Below are positions 32,245-44,300 of a DNA stretch of 64,000 nt, one piece after another (the first letter of the stretch is position 1; each line of letters opens with the position of its first letter). The notes beneath the pieces were generated by a model. That model did not search any database, was not told where the DNA came from, and saw only the letters and a program-made list of their open reading frames with translations. The stretch comes from Chromera velia (lineage: Eukaryota; Sar; Chromeraceae), in contig JAHBMJ010005793.1 in assembly GCA_018398765.1 (NCBI GenBank), positions 1-64,000 on the forward strand, in the 5' to 3' direction. The translations under genes were made by a program, and so were the position numbers.

Positions 32245-32860
32245 TATATGCTCACCTGTCTTCTTTTTGCCTGCCTCTCTCCTTCATGCCTGCCCCTCTC
32301 TTTCTTGCCTGCCGGTCTCCTTCTTGCCTGCCAGTCTCCTTGTTGCCTACCTGCCTCCTCCTTGCCTACCGGTCTCTTTCTTAATTGCCTGGCTGTTTCC
32401 TTCTTGCCTGCCTCCCTCCTTCTTACCTGGTTGTCTCCTCCTTTGCTAGCTGCCTCCTTTGTGCCTGCCTCTCGCCTTCACGCCTCTCTGTCTCCTTTTT
32501 GCCTGGTTGTCTATGTCTCCTTTTTCCGTACTTACCTCCTTCTTCCCTCGCTGTCTCCTTCTTGCCTGCCTGTCTCCCTCTTGGCTGGTTGTCTCCTTCT
32601 TGCCTGCCTCTCCCCTTCATGCTTCCCTGCCTCCTTCTTGCCTCATTGTCTCCTTCTTTCCTGCCTGTCTCCTTTGTGTCTGCCTCTCTCCCTCAATAAC
32701 ATGCCCCCTTGTCTCTTTTTTGCCTGCTTGCCGCTTCTTGCCTTAGGCTACCTGTCTCCATAATATCTATATACCTTACTCTTTTTTACCTGCTTGCCTT
32801 CTTCATGTCTGCTTGTCTCGTTCTTGCTTGCCACTCTCCTTCTTACCTACAGTATTTGCC
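32245..32860 (+). repeat. Pyrimidine-rich minisatellite
   Basis: More than 25 degenerate units of about 19-20 bases built on TCTCCTTCTTGCCTGCC. The plus-strand frames through it (Leu/Ser/Pro/Ala) reflect the repeat rather than a gene. The stretch 32861-33660 that follows is AT-rich and shows no gene. Confidence 0.85.
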
Positions 32861-33706
32861 TCTCATATTAACTCTGGTTCGACTTGCTTTGACCACCTAT
32901 TTAATGTTTCTCACCATCTCTCCTGATCTTTACCACTATTTACCACTCGGGTTTCCCTTTTTTTCACAGCTGCGATGCGTTTTAGTTCATCGTTCTCTCC
33001 ATTGCCATACAACTTTGTAATTCATGTAAGCTATCACACCCTCCTTTTTTAACCCCATTTACATCAGTAAAACATGGATAGTATGACTTATCATTCTACA
33101 TAATTCGAGTAATACCAAATTGGTCACATCGTCACACTATAACTAGTTAAAAATTAAACATTTTTTATTTATCATTTTTTATCTTTTTTTTCTTCTAATA
33201 AGCAAAACTATAACTTTTAATTACAATGAAAACATTTGATGCAAACTACAATCGAATTGATAAAACTAAATGACAAAGCTCTTTTTCAATCTTCGTGGTA
33301 TGATAACGATATAAGAAAGCCGTTTTGTTTCTGTTTATGTTATTCACTCTGTTTGCACGTATGGATACGTACGGGTCGATCTAGTTTACTTGCATCCCTT
33401 TCAACTCAACTTGAAATATTGAAATCGACTTCCAACTCACTGTATGTTGTCCCGGCTCCCCCGGCCGCTGGCTCACGGCAGCCAGCCAACATGCACGTCT
33501 CCCTTTCTGTCTTTTAACAGTCGGCAGAGAGGGAGGGAAGGAGGAAGGAAGCTCAGCACTCCGCCTGCCCTCGTGGAACGAACGAATAAACGACTTTCCG
33601 ACATGCATGCTTATGGAAGCCGACCATGCGATAGTGATGCTTTGCTTTCCTTTTTTCTTTCATGCATGTGAGCGAATAGGCGAGCGAGGATAGGAGGCGC
33701 CAGCAT

Positions 33707-33788
33707 ACCTCCGACATGGAGGCGTTGGCACATGCAGAAGAGAGGGAAAGTAAGGCCAGAGCCAGATGGGGGGGGAGCTGGAGGTAGG
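33707..33788 (+). other. Upstream, partial copy of a duplicated exon-like unit
   Basis: CCTCCGACATGGAGGCGTTG to GAGCTGGAG/GTAGG repeats, with a few changes, the 3' part of the exon-like unit at 38051-38155 (SDMEALAHAEERES...). The TAGG of its donor is the target site of the 3.97-kb element that follows. Confidence 0.6.
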
Positions 33789-35224
33789 AGGCTTGTGCCT
33801 TTAAAAGTGGACTTTTGCCCTCAAGTCGGACTTTTATCTTAACTTATTCAAAAAAGCCTAAATTTTAGCCTAAATTTAAAATCTTCTACCTAATACCATA
33901 TAATTGAGAATGAAAGAGATGATCATACATTAAGAGATGATCATATATTATTTATTCATCAACTAATTATTTACAAAAAAATATAATATGACCATATCAG
34001 TCATATACAATGTGGCACATTTTGTAGAAACTAATATACTGTCATGCAATCTTAAATTCCTTTGAAATCTATTTTATCTGGACTAAGTGGTTTATGGTGG
34101 TTTAAAAATTAATTATAAACATTTTTCTTACAAAATATTTAATAGTCTATTAAGTAGTAATAAAAACTAGAAAACTGCTTTGTCAGATGATCCAACTCAG
34201 ATCCGCGTTTTAAATGCTGAACAAATTCAATTTTTGAATTATTTTTTATAAATGCATGTCGCTGAATTTTTTAAAAAGAAGCCGGCCTAGGATCTAACTT
34301 CAAAACAGCTTGCACACACCCAGCTCTATAGCGCGCGTGCGTCGAACCCAGCAGCTGATACAAGTGTTTCAAAGTTAAATGTTTCGGCACAGTTTAGCTA
34401 TCATTCACATGCATGTGCATAAAAACATGTGAATTTCAAGTAAAAATGACACCCCGGGCTGGGAGTTGCATTTAAAGCGAATCCCATTGGTGCAGGTCGT
34501 TGCTTATCGATCTACAACTTTCAAATCAGGAAGGAATGCAGCTGCATACATACCATTACATAAGATTCATACGGTTTAAACCAATGGCATAGCGATTGGA
34601 AAGGAAAGAGTAATTCATATGGCAACAGACAGAAAAGAAAGGTTCATGATTTCAGCGGAGGATTTCCTCCAGTGAGAAGTCAAAAAGAGAAGAAAGAGAC
34701 AGAAAAAAGACTCCGAGAGAGAAAAAAAAAAGAAGGGGGGAGGAGAACAGGTAAAAAGAGCTTGGCTAGGGAGCTTTGGGGATACAGAAAGAGGAGGAGA
34801 CAGTCACTATAGGGAGGAGAGAAGCGAGTCCAAAGAAGAAGTCGCAGTCGAGAGTCTGCATGATGGGATTAAGAGAAGGAAAAATGGAGCAAACATACAC
34901 AGGATTGAGACAATTTAAAGGAGAGATAAATGGAGAAAAACAAAAGAGAAAGCGAAGATGAAACAGAGAGGAAGGGGAAATACTGGGAGAAGGTGGAAAG
35001 GGAGGTGCCGAGAGGACTTTGAGTCGATGTTAGAGCAGAGACGGAGGGACAGATAGAGAGAGATATAGGGAGAGAAGGGGAAGGAAGGAGGGGAGAAAGA
35101 AGTCAAACAGACAATGATGTATACACATAACCAAACATGCTTGCATCAGCTTGTGGACACCAGCGTACATTGACATAGACACAGACACACACGGACACGT
35201 ACGGTCATGGATGCATACACACAC

Positions 35225-35258
35225 ATCCACACACATACACACACACACACATACACAT

Positions 35259-35306
<48 letters not shown>

Positions 35307-35413
35307 CACATAACAGAAAGAGTGAATGAAGAACTCATAGAAAAAGGCACGAAGAGAGAAAAAAGGGAGAGAGGGAGACTCCTGGGAGAGAGAGAGAGAG
35401 AGAAAGAGAGGGT

Positions 35414-35446
<33 letters not shown>

Positions 35447-35475
35447 GAGGGAGAGGGAGAGGGAGGGAGAGGTAG
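35225..35475. repeat. (CA)n, (GA)n and a long G run inside the 3.97-kb element
   Basis: CACACA tracts (about 35218-35274), GAGAGA (about 35275-35300), further GA-rich sequence, and an uninterrupted G run at about 35413-35445, then GGGAGAGGGAGAG. Confidence 0.95.
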
Positions 35476-35654
35476 ACACAGATATAGGTATGCTAAGGCT
35501 CGGACAAGAGAGGTTCCTTTCTGACAGTTCAAACCTCTACTTGGCAGCGGTAGAAAACACTACCATGATACAGAAATAACACTGTCAAACAGGGTGGACT
35601 GTAATAAAAAGAAAGGAGAGCAGGGGTATAAAAGCAGAGGAAAGTACGTGATCT

Positions 35655-35909
35655 GGGTAAAAATGTAGGGGGGTCTGAGGGGGGGCGCATTTTAAATTTA
35701 CCGACAACAGCCCCTTCTCGGTAAAAATGCAGGGGGCTGGGGGGGGTGGCGTATATAAAGCAGCAGAGAAAAAAACAGAGAACAACTTTTTGACATACAA
35801 CAGATACAGGAAAATTTCAAAGTGGGAGTAGGGGGGGTATATTTTTACCGAGCAGGGGCCGTTGTCAATAAAAATGCGCCCCCCCCCAGACCCACCTGCA
35901 TTTTTACCC
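35655..35909. mobile_element. Nested 255-bp MITE with TIRs of about 75 bp
   Basis: The left end GGGTAAAAATGTAGGGGGGT and the reverse complement of the right end (GGGTAAAAATGCAGGTGGGT) continue in parallel through GGCGCATTTT, ACAAC.GCCCCT and CTCGGTAAAAAT, with few mismatches and one small gap. I see no certain target duplication. The tip motif (TTTTTACCGAG) recurs at 36259 and 36431. Confidence 0.7.
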
Positions 35910-36231
35910 ACGACTAACTAAGATCAAGGAATTTAACCAAGACTCACTGAAGTAAGACTGACCATCGCTGGACTTCTGCTTGAGGCTCCTACGATTGTCA
36001 AAGTCCTTGAAGTACAATTGAAGACGTACCTGCACGCAACATCATATGCAAGTATCTGCATGAGAATCAGATCGACCAAAGAGAGATCCCACATCATGGG
36101 TCTCCTAGACAGACTGAAGAGGCAAGGAACGGAACATAAAGTGCATGAGAAGTGAATACAGAAACTCTGGATGCCTGCTAAATTAGCCTATCTTTATGAT
36201 AATTTCGAAAATTCTACCAGGAAGGGGCTGA

Positions 36232-36590
36232 TCTGGGTCAAAATATGGACAGACCCATTTTTACCGAGATCGGCCCTTCCTCGGTAAAAATTTTAAAATC
36301 GTCACACAGACCGTATAAGAAAACAGGCTTGCAGCAATTGATAACTTGCTTCTTTGAAACCTCAAAGCTTGATTCTTGCTTCCTTAGACAACCCAGGGGA
36401 CGCGCTGTCAGTCTGTCATGGGTTTGTTTATTTTTACCGAGATCGGCCCCTCCTCGGTAAAAATTTCGAAATCGTCACACAGACCATATAAGAATACAGG
36501 CTTCCAACAATTGATAACTTGCTTCTTTGGAACCCCAAAGCTCGATTCTTGCTTCTTTAGACGACCCAGAGGACGCTGTATTGGCATGCA
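36232..36590 (+). repeat. 172-bp-period tandem duplication with TTTTTACCGAG hairpins
   Basis: Copies start at 36259 and 36431. Each opens with TTTTTACCGAG, GATCGGCCC(C/T)TC and CTCGGTAAAAA (an 11-bp stem) and goes on with ATCGTCACACAGACC and TTGATAACTTGCTTCTTTG. A GATCTGGGTCAAAAT block before copy 1 resembles the end of the nearby MITE. Confidence 0.8.
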
Positions 36591-36955
36591 TGTGTCGGCC
36601 TGTCATGTATGGGTTGAAATTATTCATATGTATGTATGATACAAAACCATTGTCGTGATTCCTCTCATCAAGAGCTATCTTTCCCTACCAAATGGACTTG
36701 CCTGAGTTGATAGAGGCCTCTTAGCGCCCTTTCTCCCGGTGTTGCTCAGGTTGGCCTCCCGCACGTACGTGGACAGCATTTCCATGATCTCCTCAAGCCT
36801 GATCCTCGAGCCCGTCAGTCCAAGCCTCTATTTCCGAACCAAAGTGCTCCTCACCTACCCAGAAGCTCTTCAGGAGCGCTCAGCATGGAACCAAATCATT
36901 GAAATGACTCACATGCTGTTAATTGATGAAGTACTCTTTCTCCAGGAGCTGGGAC

Positions 36956-36991
<36 letters not shown>

Positions 36992-37759
36992 TATAGAAAG
37001 CAGATTAATTTCTCATTTATTGAATTTGAGCAAAATCGCCTTTTCCGGCCGTCAAGGGCCCCGCCATGCCCCGCCACAGCTAGGTCATGCATGCAGCCGG
37101 GGCCAAAATCATGCGTATGGCGCCCTGTGGGCCAGGGGCCGGACAATGCATTAATGCACGCCGCGCGCGCACCCTCCTCCCATGCAATGTGTGTGCAACT
37201 TGCCCGGCGCCATACACATCCTTAGGTACGCTTGGCGGATTGGCTTGTGGTTTTGTGCGCTTTTTTTAGACTTTCTTTAGTCTCACCGCTTCTGCAAGTG
37301 TCTGGTGTTTTCTTTTAATTTCCTTTGATTATTTTTTTTTTTTCTTATTGGTTGATCGATCGTAGTTTATAATTGCACATAAGTGTGTTGGCTATAAGTA
37401 AGGGTAAATAAGCCTTAGTAAGGACAATTGTGAAATGACAAAAAAAAACTAAGAATCTTGGTACCTTTTTAATTAGGTTTTAGATCAACCAAACGACTCA
37501 AACTCAGAGAAATTTAATTTGACCATTGCTTTTCTATAACATGCCGCAGGTTTTAACTCTGTACATTTTTGTTTTAAATTTTTTTTAGACGTAAAAACTT
37601 TTTTGGATATTAAATCTCTTATAGTTTATTATAGTTTTGACCATTCAGGATCAGTCAAGATCTAGGTCAAGATACAAGAAAAACTTTTATAGTATGAATC
37701 ATGTTTTTAAAAGTCCGACTTGAGGGCAAAAGTCCACTTTTAAAGGCACAAGCCTTAGG

Positions 37760-38478
37760 TTGGGGGAACGTCTACAGGCAGGAGGAATCCGTGAGTGAAT
37801 GAGTGAGTGACCCTTCAGAGATCCTTTATTCATTCATCACGTCGATAGATTACGTCTTTCCTGCCTGCTTGCTCGCATTCCTTTCTCCAAAGGTTGTCTT
37901 CTGTTTTTGTGTATGACTCCTTTTTCCTTCCATCTTGTGCTCCCCCGTGCTCCTTGCTCACCCGCCTCGTTGCGTCTATGCCTTGACTCAGTCACTCCCT
38001 CACTCAGTCTCGCTCACCTCACATAGTCAGACTCTCTCTTTCTTCTGCAGAACAAAAGAGCTGGCTAGCACTGGAGATTCCTCCGACATGGAGGCGTTGG
38101 CACATGCAGAAGAGAGGGAAAATGAGGCCGGGGCCGGATGGGGGGGGAGCTGGAGGTAGGTTGGGGGAACGTCTGCAGGCGGGAGGAATCCGTGAGTGAA
38201 TGAGTGAGTGACCCTTCAGAGATCCTTTATTCATTCATCACGTCGATAGATTACGTCTTTCCTGCCTGCTTGCTCGCATTCCTTTCTCCCAAGGTTGTCT
38301 TCTGTTTTTGTGCATGACTCCTTTTTCCTTCCATCTTGTGCTCCCCCGTGCTCCTTGCTCACCCGCCTCGTTGCGTCTATGCCTTGACTCAGTCACTCTC
38401 TCACTCAGTCTCGCTCACCTCACACAGTCAGACTCTCTCTTTCTTCTGCAGAACAAAAGAGCTGGCTAGCACTGGAGA
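37760..38478 (+). repeat. Tandem duplication (401-bp unit, second copy partial) carrying an exon-like cassette
   Basis: Units 37760-38160 and 38161-38478 are nearly identical, starting TTGGGGGAACGTCT. Each has a pyrimidine tract and TTCTTCTGCAG acceptor followed by AACAAAAGAGCTGGCTAGCAC. In unit 1 the segment 38051-38155 is 105 bases long (35 codons: TKELASTGDSSDMEALAHAE...) and ends GGAG/GTAGG, so it would be a phase-neutral cassette exon on the plus strand. In the last copy the cassette diverges after ACTGGAG. No parent gene can be joined. Confidence 0.75.
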
Positions 38479-40011
38479 AGGCGCGTCCTTGGAGAGTTGC
38501 ATAGGTCGTGTCGGTCTGTCTGTCGCCCTCTCTCTAAAGTCAGTTGTCTTTTTTTTTCGTTGTTTGTTTGTCTGCATGGTTCTCTTGATCCTTTTCACAG
38601 CATCAGAGTGAGTGAGGATCTCTTCTTCTTCTCTTCTTTGATTTGTTCTCACTCATTGCCCCTGCAGTACTCCGGCAAAACACACAAGAAGACATCATCA
38701 GCTTTCTCTTTTTTTTTTTTTCCTTCTTTCTTTCTTTCTTTCTTTGCTTCCCGTTTTTTTGCGAGCTACTCGTTGAGAACGAAGTGGCATGCATGCATGA
38801 CACACGGACGCAGAGACAGAGACATGCAAGAAATGATCCACAAAGGGACACTTGGTATAAAAGGATGGATGAATGGAATCATACGCCTGAATCTCTGTCT
38901 GAATTTTTGTTTTCCTCCACCTCTTTCCTCCCTTTTGTGTTGGAGCGATTTCCCCTTCAAAGTTAAACTTTGTTGGCCGTTTGCCTTTATCTCTGCTTGC
39001 CCCCCTGGATCTTTCGTTCTCCCATCCATCCATCCATCCATCTATCCATCCATCCATGCATGCATCCATCCATTCAGTCAACAACGTTCGTTCTGACGGA
39101 TTTCAGGAATGAGGGAAGCGAAGGAGAATCGAGGGAATGAAACAGAACTCTAGAGTGAAATGAGGGCAGATAGTCTGAGGTGGCCGACACACGTTTCAGG
39201 CGGATGCATCCATGGAGCTGTCTGTGTGGGGGATATCTTTTCCTTTCGTCTTTCATTCTGTGCAGGAGGAAAAAATCGATGGATGCATTCAGTTGTTGAT
39301 GAGATGAGCTCACGATTCAGTTAGGAGAGAGGGGGGAAGAGAATCGATGTCTGTCAATTTGTGAGATCCGTCATGCGAAAAACAAAACGAAAGCGACTTC
39401 AACATACTCATGGACGGATGACTAGACTGATGACGCCGGGATGATTTCCCTCAACCAGCCAGCCAGCCAGTCAGTCTGTCCGTGACACGAAGAAAGCCGG
39501 TTTACTTCTTTCGTTGAGCGCTTTGCTTGGTACTGCATTTCCTGTGGCTTTCTTTTGTTTGTTTCTCCTCCTTTCTTTTCGAGAGAGACGGTGCATCGAT
39601 GAAAGAGATGATTGCCCTCTCCCAATGCACCACAATCGCTCTCCCTTTCTCCCTCTTCGAGCTGCCCCCCGACAATTGCCTGCCTGTCGACGGTTCTCCT
39701 CCCAACTGCTGCACGCTTGTGCTTGTGCTTGTGCACGCCAAAAAAAAAGTCCAGTCGGCCACTTGCAAGGAAGAATGGGAACAAATTGAAAAAACATGTA
39801 GTACAAATAGATGAATTCTTCAAATCGAGTCCTTCGTCTTTTGACCCCCCCCCCCCCCCCTCGCTGTCCCCTTTCAGATACGTTTTCTTCTTTTCGCCCA
39901 TTCCCTCCCCAACCCTTTTGCCGCCCTGAATTGTTTTTGCCCGTCATTCATCACCATCATCATCTTCCTTCCTCCATTTCCCCCACTTTCCTCTTCGCTT
40001 ACTGCGCTTGC
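38479..40011. other. Intergenic stretch downstream of the giant gene
   Basis: Simple repeats only: CTTT (about 38720-38745), CATC (about 39020-39070) and a C run (39846-39860). Short plus-strand frames are Ser/Pro/Phe-rich. I see no supportable exon, and no clear AATAAA just past the stop of the minus-strand gene. Confidence 0.4.
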
Positions 40012-40799
40012 TCAGGGATTATTATTGAGAATCCCTCTGAGGTCAACAAACGTGGGCAACACCCCTTCTTTCTTGTCGTCTGACTGTGATCCTTCCATAG
40101 AGTCTTCCTTCTTCTCTGTCTCCTTGGGCATTCCCGGAATGTTCAGCTTGGAGAGATCGGGGAAGGCGCCAGGCATCTTGAGGCCGTCCATGGGGCCTGG
40201 CTGGATGTTGTCGAGGAGTTTTCCCTTCAGGACATCCTCTAGGCCCCCTCCGGGAAGCTGCATCCCCTCGCCCAATTTCTTCATGCCGATGCTGTCCAAG
40301 ATGTCCATATCGAACAGCTCACTTCCGATCTTCTCAGAGAGAGCACCCAGGTCCCCAAACTTCCCGAAATCCAAGCCCAAAGGACCAGCCTTGCCTGCCT
40401 GCTGCCCGGACAAGTCCTGCAAGAGGGGGGGGAAGGGGAGGGCACACGTCCATGCAGGAGGGGAGGAGCTAGGCGGAACAACAAAAAAAGATAATTGAGG
40501 GAGCAGCATGAATCAACCGTGTGACGCTCTGACTGTTTGTCTGACAGGCAACCCAGCTGAAACATCAAATCATGCGCTGATTCCAGTAATGAGAATCGCT
40601 GACTGACTGACAGACTGACTGACCCCTTTGCTTCCTCCGATTGTAAAGGCATCGAAGGAGAGGTCTGTGAACAGTTCGGAACCGAAAGAAGACGGCTTAT
40701 CCTTCGGGGGCGGCTCGGAGACGGTTCTGTTCGTGATGCTTGCCGGCTGGAATTCGAGTTGGAATCTGCAGTCGTCAATTCGCACATCCACCCATCCAT

Positions 40800-40833
<34 letters not shown>

Positions 40834-41359
40834 GTCCATCCATGCTGTCAGGAAACGAGACGAGGGGGAACAGAAGGGGGGGGAACTTTCGGTTGAAGAA
40901 ACGGTATTCGTGCAGGCAGAAAGAACAGAGGGACACGCAAGAAAAAAAGAAAGAAGCACTTCTGTTCCCACTATGCCACCACTGTGCCACTACTCGCAGC
41001 CACACAAGCAGACAGATAAGCAGACGAACAGCTAGGAAGACATACCTGCAGGCCATATAGAGAGGGGGGGGAGGCTCATCGCTCTTTCCTCCGAAGCCCG
41101 ACTTAGGCTTCTCTCCGTTGAAGACCTGGACGCACCAGTCGCCCTCTGGGTAGACGTACTGTTTCTCGTCGATGCCTCCACCGAACACGCTGAGGCCTCC
41201 AGACTTGGAACTGAACAGACCCCCACCGAGAGGGGAGTCTCCGAAGAAGTCGAACGACGGAAGGGAAAAGCCTCCCTGAGCTCCCTGAAGAAGCTGGAGA
41301 CGTCTGCGTCTCTTTTCTGTCTCTGTCTTCTCGACCTTCACAGAGGCTCTCACAGACTT
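40012..41359 (-). CDS. Giant HYR gene, exons 26-28 (non-HYR C-terminal tail)
   Basis: Exons 41359-41046, 40765-40624 and 40416-40012 encode about 286 residues. After [16 protein letters not shown] comes [10 protein letters not shown], a possible proprotein-convertase site. Then follow F/G/S-rich sequence ([17 protein letters not shown]), a short ordered-looking part ([17 protein letters not shown], then [13 protein letters not shown]), and an acidic/hydrophobic end ([17 protein letters not shown], then [20 protein letters not shown]). There is no membrane anchor and no GPI signal. The F/G/D-rich part and the RRLQ motif recall the small secreted gene at 5.5-7.5 kb. Confidence 0.85.
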
Positions 41360-44300
41360 CTGCACGCACGGAGGCCGAAGGCAGGCGGATATCAACAAAA
41401 GGATTTGAATTCTAGAGTTTCTCGCACTCTGTGAGTTTGTGGAGAAAAGACTGGTGACGGACTTTCATAAGTATGTCAGAGACCAAAGTGCTCAATTCAG
41501 ACAGGAAAGAATGCTGGAAGGGAGGAGAGAGAATCTGCTTGTGAAATGCAAAAGAGTGATTGGCTGACTGATACATAGAGCCACCCATCCTCCTGCCTGC
41601 CTACCGTATGCGTCTCGCAGAGCTTCTCGAGGTCCACGCCATCTTCTGCCCTATCGACCCTGATCTTCCAGGAGACCTCCGTCACTCCCAGAGCGTTCTC
41701 TGCGAAGTAAGTGATCGTCACTTCTCCCGGCAGATACCTGCAGGACAGTCACTCGTCCGTCCGTTCATACACAAACAATTAATTCGTCTCAATGAGACAC
41801 TCATTGCCATAAAGAACGACCGCAGTGAGTAAATAAAATGGAGAGGGGGATTCAAAAAGGAAGAGAGAGCTGAGGAGGGCTCAGATGAGAGACAAGGAAG
41901 TTGAGCAAAAGAGCTCAAGAGAATGGAAGAAACACCAAGGGAAAGCAGAAACACAGGAATGGAATAGCAAAGAATAGACAGACTAGCTGAAAGAAAGGCA
42001 GACAGACGACATACTGACAGGTCTCCATTGGGGTCGAATTGTGTGGAGTCGGGTCTGAGGCCTTCGTTGAGGATTGGGAACTCTGTGCCTGTCACCAGTG
42101 GCTCCGGCGCCGTGCAGACAGGGAGTTCGTACGCGAGGCGGACTGACTGGGACCAGGAAGGGATGATGGCGAGGATGTCGCACGGCTGTGTGCACTGAGG
42201 GAGGACGTCGTCGAGACCGTCGCCGAGAATTGTGCCGTCTCCCAAGATGACAGCGGTGAAAGGACAAGCGGATCTACATGAAAGAAAAAAGGAAAACAAC
42301 CATCAATAAGAAAACAATTTGTTGAGAAAAATACTATGCAACTTTCTGTGCTGAGAGTGTGCCATTCGCTGTGGTTCCACTATGCCACTTTCTCGAGTAC
42401 TCTCTGTGTCTGCCGCTCTCTTTTTGTTAATCACCACTCCATGCATCTACCTACCTTGGATTTGCGCAGTCTGTCTCGTCCATAACCTCGCATGTGACGG
42501 TGTGAATTCCGATGGGAAGCATGAGCCCGGAGATCACTCCTGTGGTGCTGGTGACAATGACCGGGTCCGCGCCTGGCAACGGAGTTGCGAAGCTGTTGTC
42601 GGGGTCCAGTTGTACGGCCGTGCACCTGCACGCAAACAGGCAGGCAGGCAGGCAGACAGACAGACAGACACACAGACAGAACATTTGAATGTGCACATCG
42701 TTCAATCCCCGGACACCACATGCCTGCAAGGAGCAAGAAGACAAAGAGAGAGTGGCAACGTCTCAGAAACTTGAAAGTGATCTTTTTACCCGCTTCTGTA
42801 TTTCACGAAAAACCAACAAAACTTGTAGCTGTCCCTTTTCCATTTTTTCCTTTCCGGTCCATCACACTCCCTACTCACGTGTAGAGCAAATCTGAGACTC
42901 CATCGTCGGTGAGGACAGCGGAGATGTCGAAGTCCTCTATTGTCCCGAGGCCGGTGTCCGGGTCGGCATCGACTCGTGTCTCTGGAGGAATCAAGTTGCA
43001 GTCCAGAACAGGAGGCTCGTCGGCTGTGACCGTCACAAGGAATGTCTGCTCATCTGAACCACAGTCGTTCTCTGCAGTGCACGTGACGGTGGTGACTCCA
43101 ATGGGGAAGAATCCTCCAGTCGCGCCGATGCTGCCCAGGTCGATGGTGGACACCATACCCATCGCGTCGGTCACTTCTGCCAAGCCAGTGCAAGAGGGAA
43201 CGGCACCGGCGGTGGCAAGGACGGTCTGAGGTGCACCCTCGGCGTCGGTGAACACGACCTGCATGGAAGGAATGGAGTCGCTACATAAGCAGCTAAGTCA
43301 CTGAATGTTTTCGGGGATAACCGACACGCTTGCCATGATTGCAATTGAACAAACTGAGGAAAGTTCCTGAGCTTTCTTTCTCCCTTCTTAATTCCCGACG
43401 TTCTCCCCTCACCCCTCTTTCTTCTTTCCACACCAACAAGTCGACCCGCCGTCGCACCCATGCACCCGGCCATCCAGGCACCTTCCTACCTCTGCCAGTT
43501 CTGTGGAGGGGCACACGATTCTCTCCTGGTCCATGGGGACAGTGAGCATGGTGGAGTTGTCCCGAACAACCGTGACGTTGAAGGTGTCGGAGTTGGGGCA
43601 GTTGAGCGTGGTCTCTGTGCAGGTGCACGTGACGGTGGTGGTAATTCCGGGGAATCCCGCGGCGGGGAAGTCCCCTCCGGACCTGAAGTCTCCATCGCTG
43701 CCGGGGATTGTGCAGGCGGCGGTTGTGGATCCAGACGGGGACATGCACTGCACCATGGGGTAGTTGATTGTCTTCGTTGGCGAGTTGCACACAGAGTCGA
43801 AGATGTTGTTGGGTAGGTTGAGGATCTCGGGTGTCTGGTCGACGATCTGCACGTCCAGGAAGTCCACATCCTCCCCGCAGCTGCAGACTCCATCCATCCA
43901 GAAAAGGGAAACAGGGAAAGAAATGAAGTGACTTAATTGAGGTTGAATCTTCTCTCCTCTCCATTCGATCGACGTGCATGCAAAGAGAATACACAAAAGT
44001 AATCGAAGACCTTCCTCTGCGACTCATACAAGTTCGACAAGTAACTTGAAAGCTAGATGGAGGAATTTAAACTGCACGCACACGCCTCACTGCACTGCTC
44101 CAACCAGGAGACGAACGAGACGAGAAGAGGAGAAGACGACGAACGAAGGAGACGAGAGGTGAGGAGAGAGGAGGGGAGGGGAGACTCACTCACCGGTTGG
44201 TGCCCATGCACATGATGGACGAAATGGTGTTGGCCTCGAAGGTGAGCAGATCTCCGCTGGTTGTGGGCCGACGCACGCAGCAGGCGCCGTCATCGCAGTC

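Larger units (their letters stand above)
33789..37755. mobile_element. 3.97-kb non-autonomous DNA transposon, 48-bp perfect TIRs, TAGG target duplication
   Basis: The left end AGGCTTGTGCCTTTAAAAGT and the right end (its reverse complement) stay identical for 48 bases. TAGG stands immediately outside both ends (33785-33788 and 37756-37759). The neighbouring tandem duplicate at 38151-38165 shows the unoccupied site with TAGG once. Four-base duplications occur in several superfamilies (for example Sola, Ginger, some Academ), and the termini alone do not decide. The interior is AT-rich at both ends and has microsatellites and a nested MITE, with no transposase-like frame, so it must have been moved in trans. 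Confidence 0.85.

Noticed and set aside
32146-32763. 205-codon plus-strand ORF rich in Leu, Pro and Ser
   Set aside because: It follows the pyrimidine minisatellite unit exactly; the neighbouring frames are open for the same reason.
34325-34420. GGGTTCGACGC B-box-like sequence on the minus strand
   Set aside because: The upstream part does not fold as a D-arm and anticodon arm, so a chance match is likely.
35030-35579. ORFs through the CA/GA/G-run region on both strands
   Set aside because: They are made of simple repeats, with Gly/Glu/Arg or Ser/Pro/Leu runs and no unique sequence.
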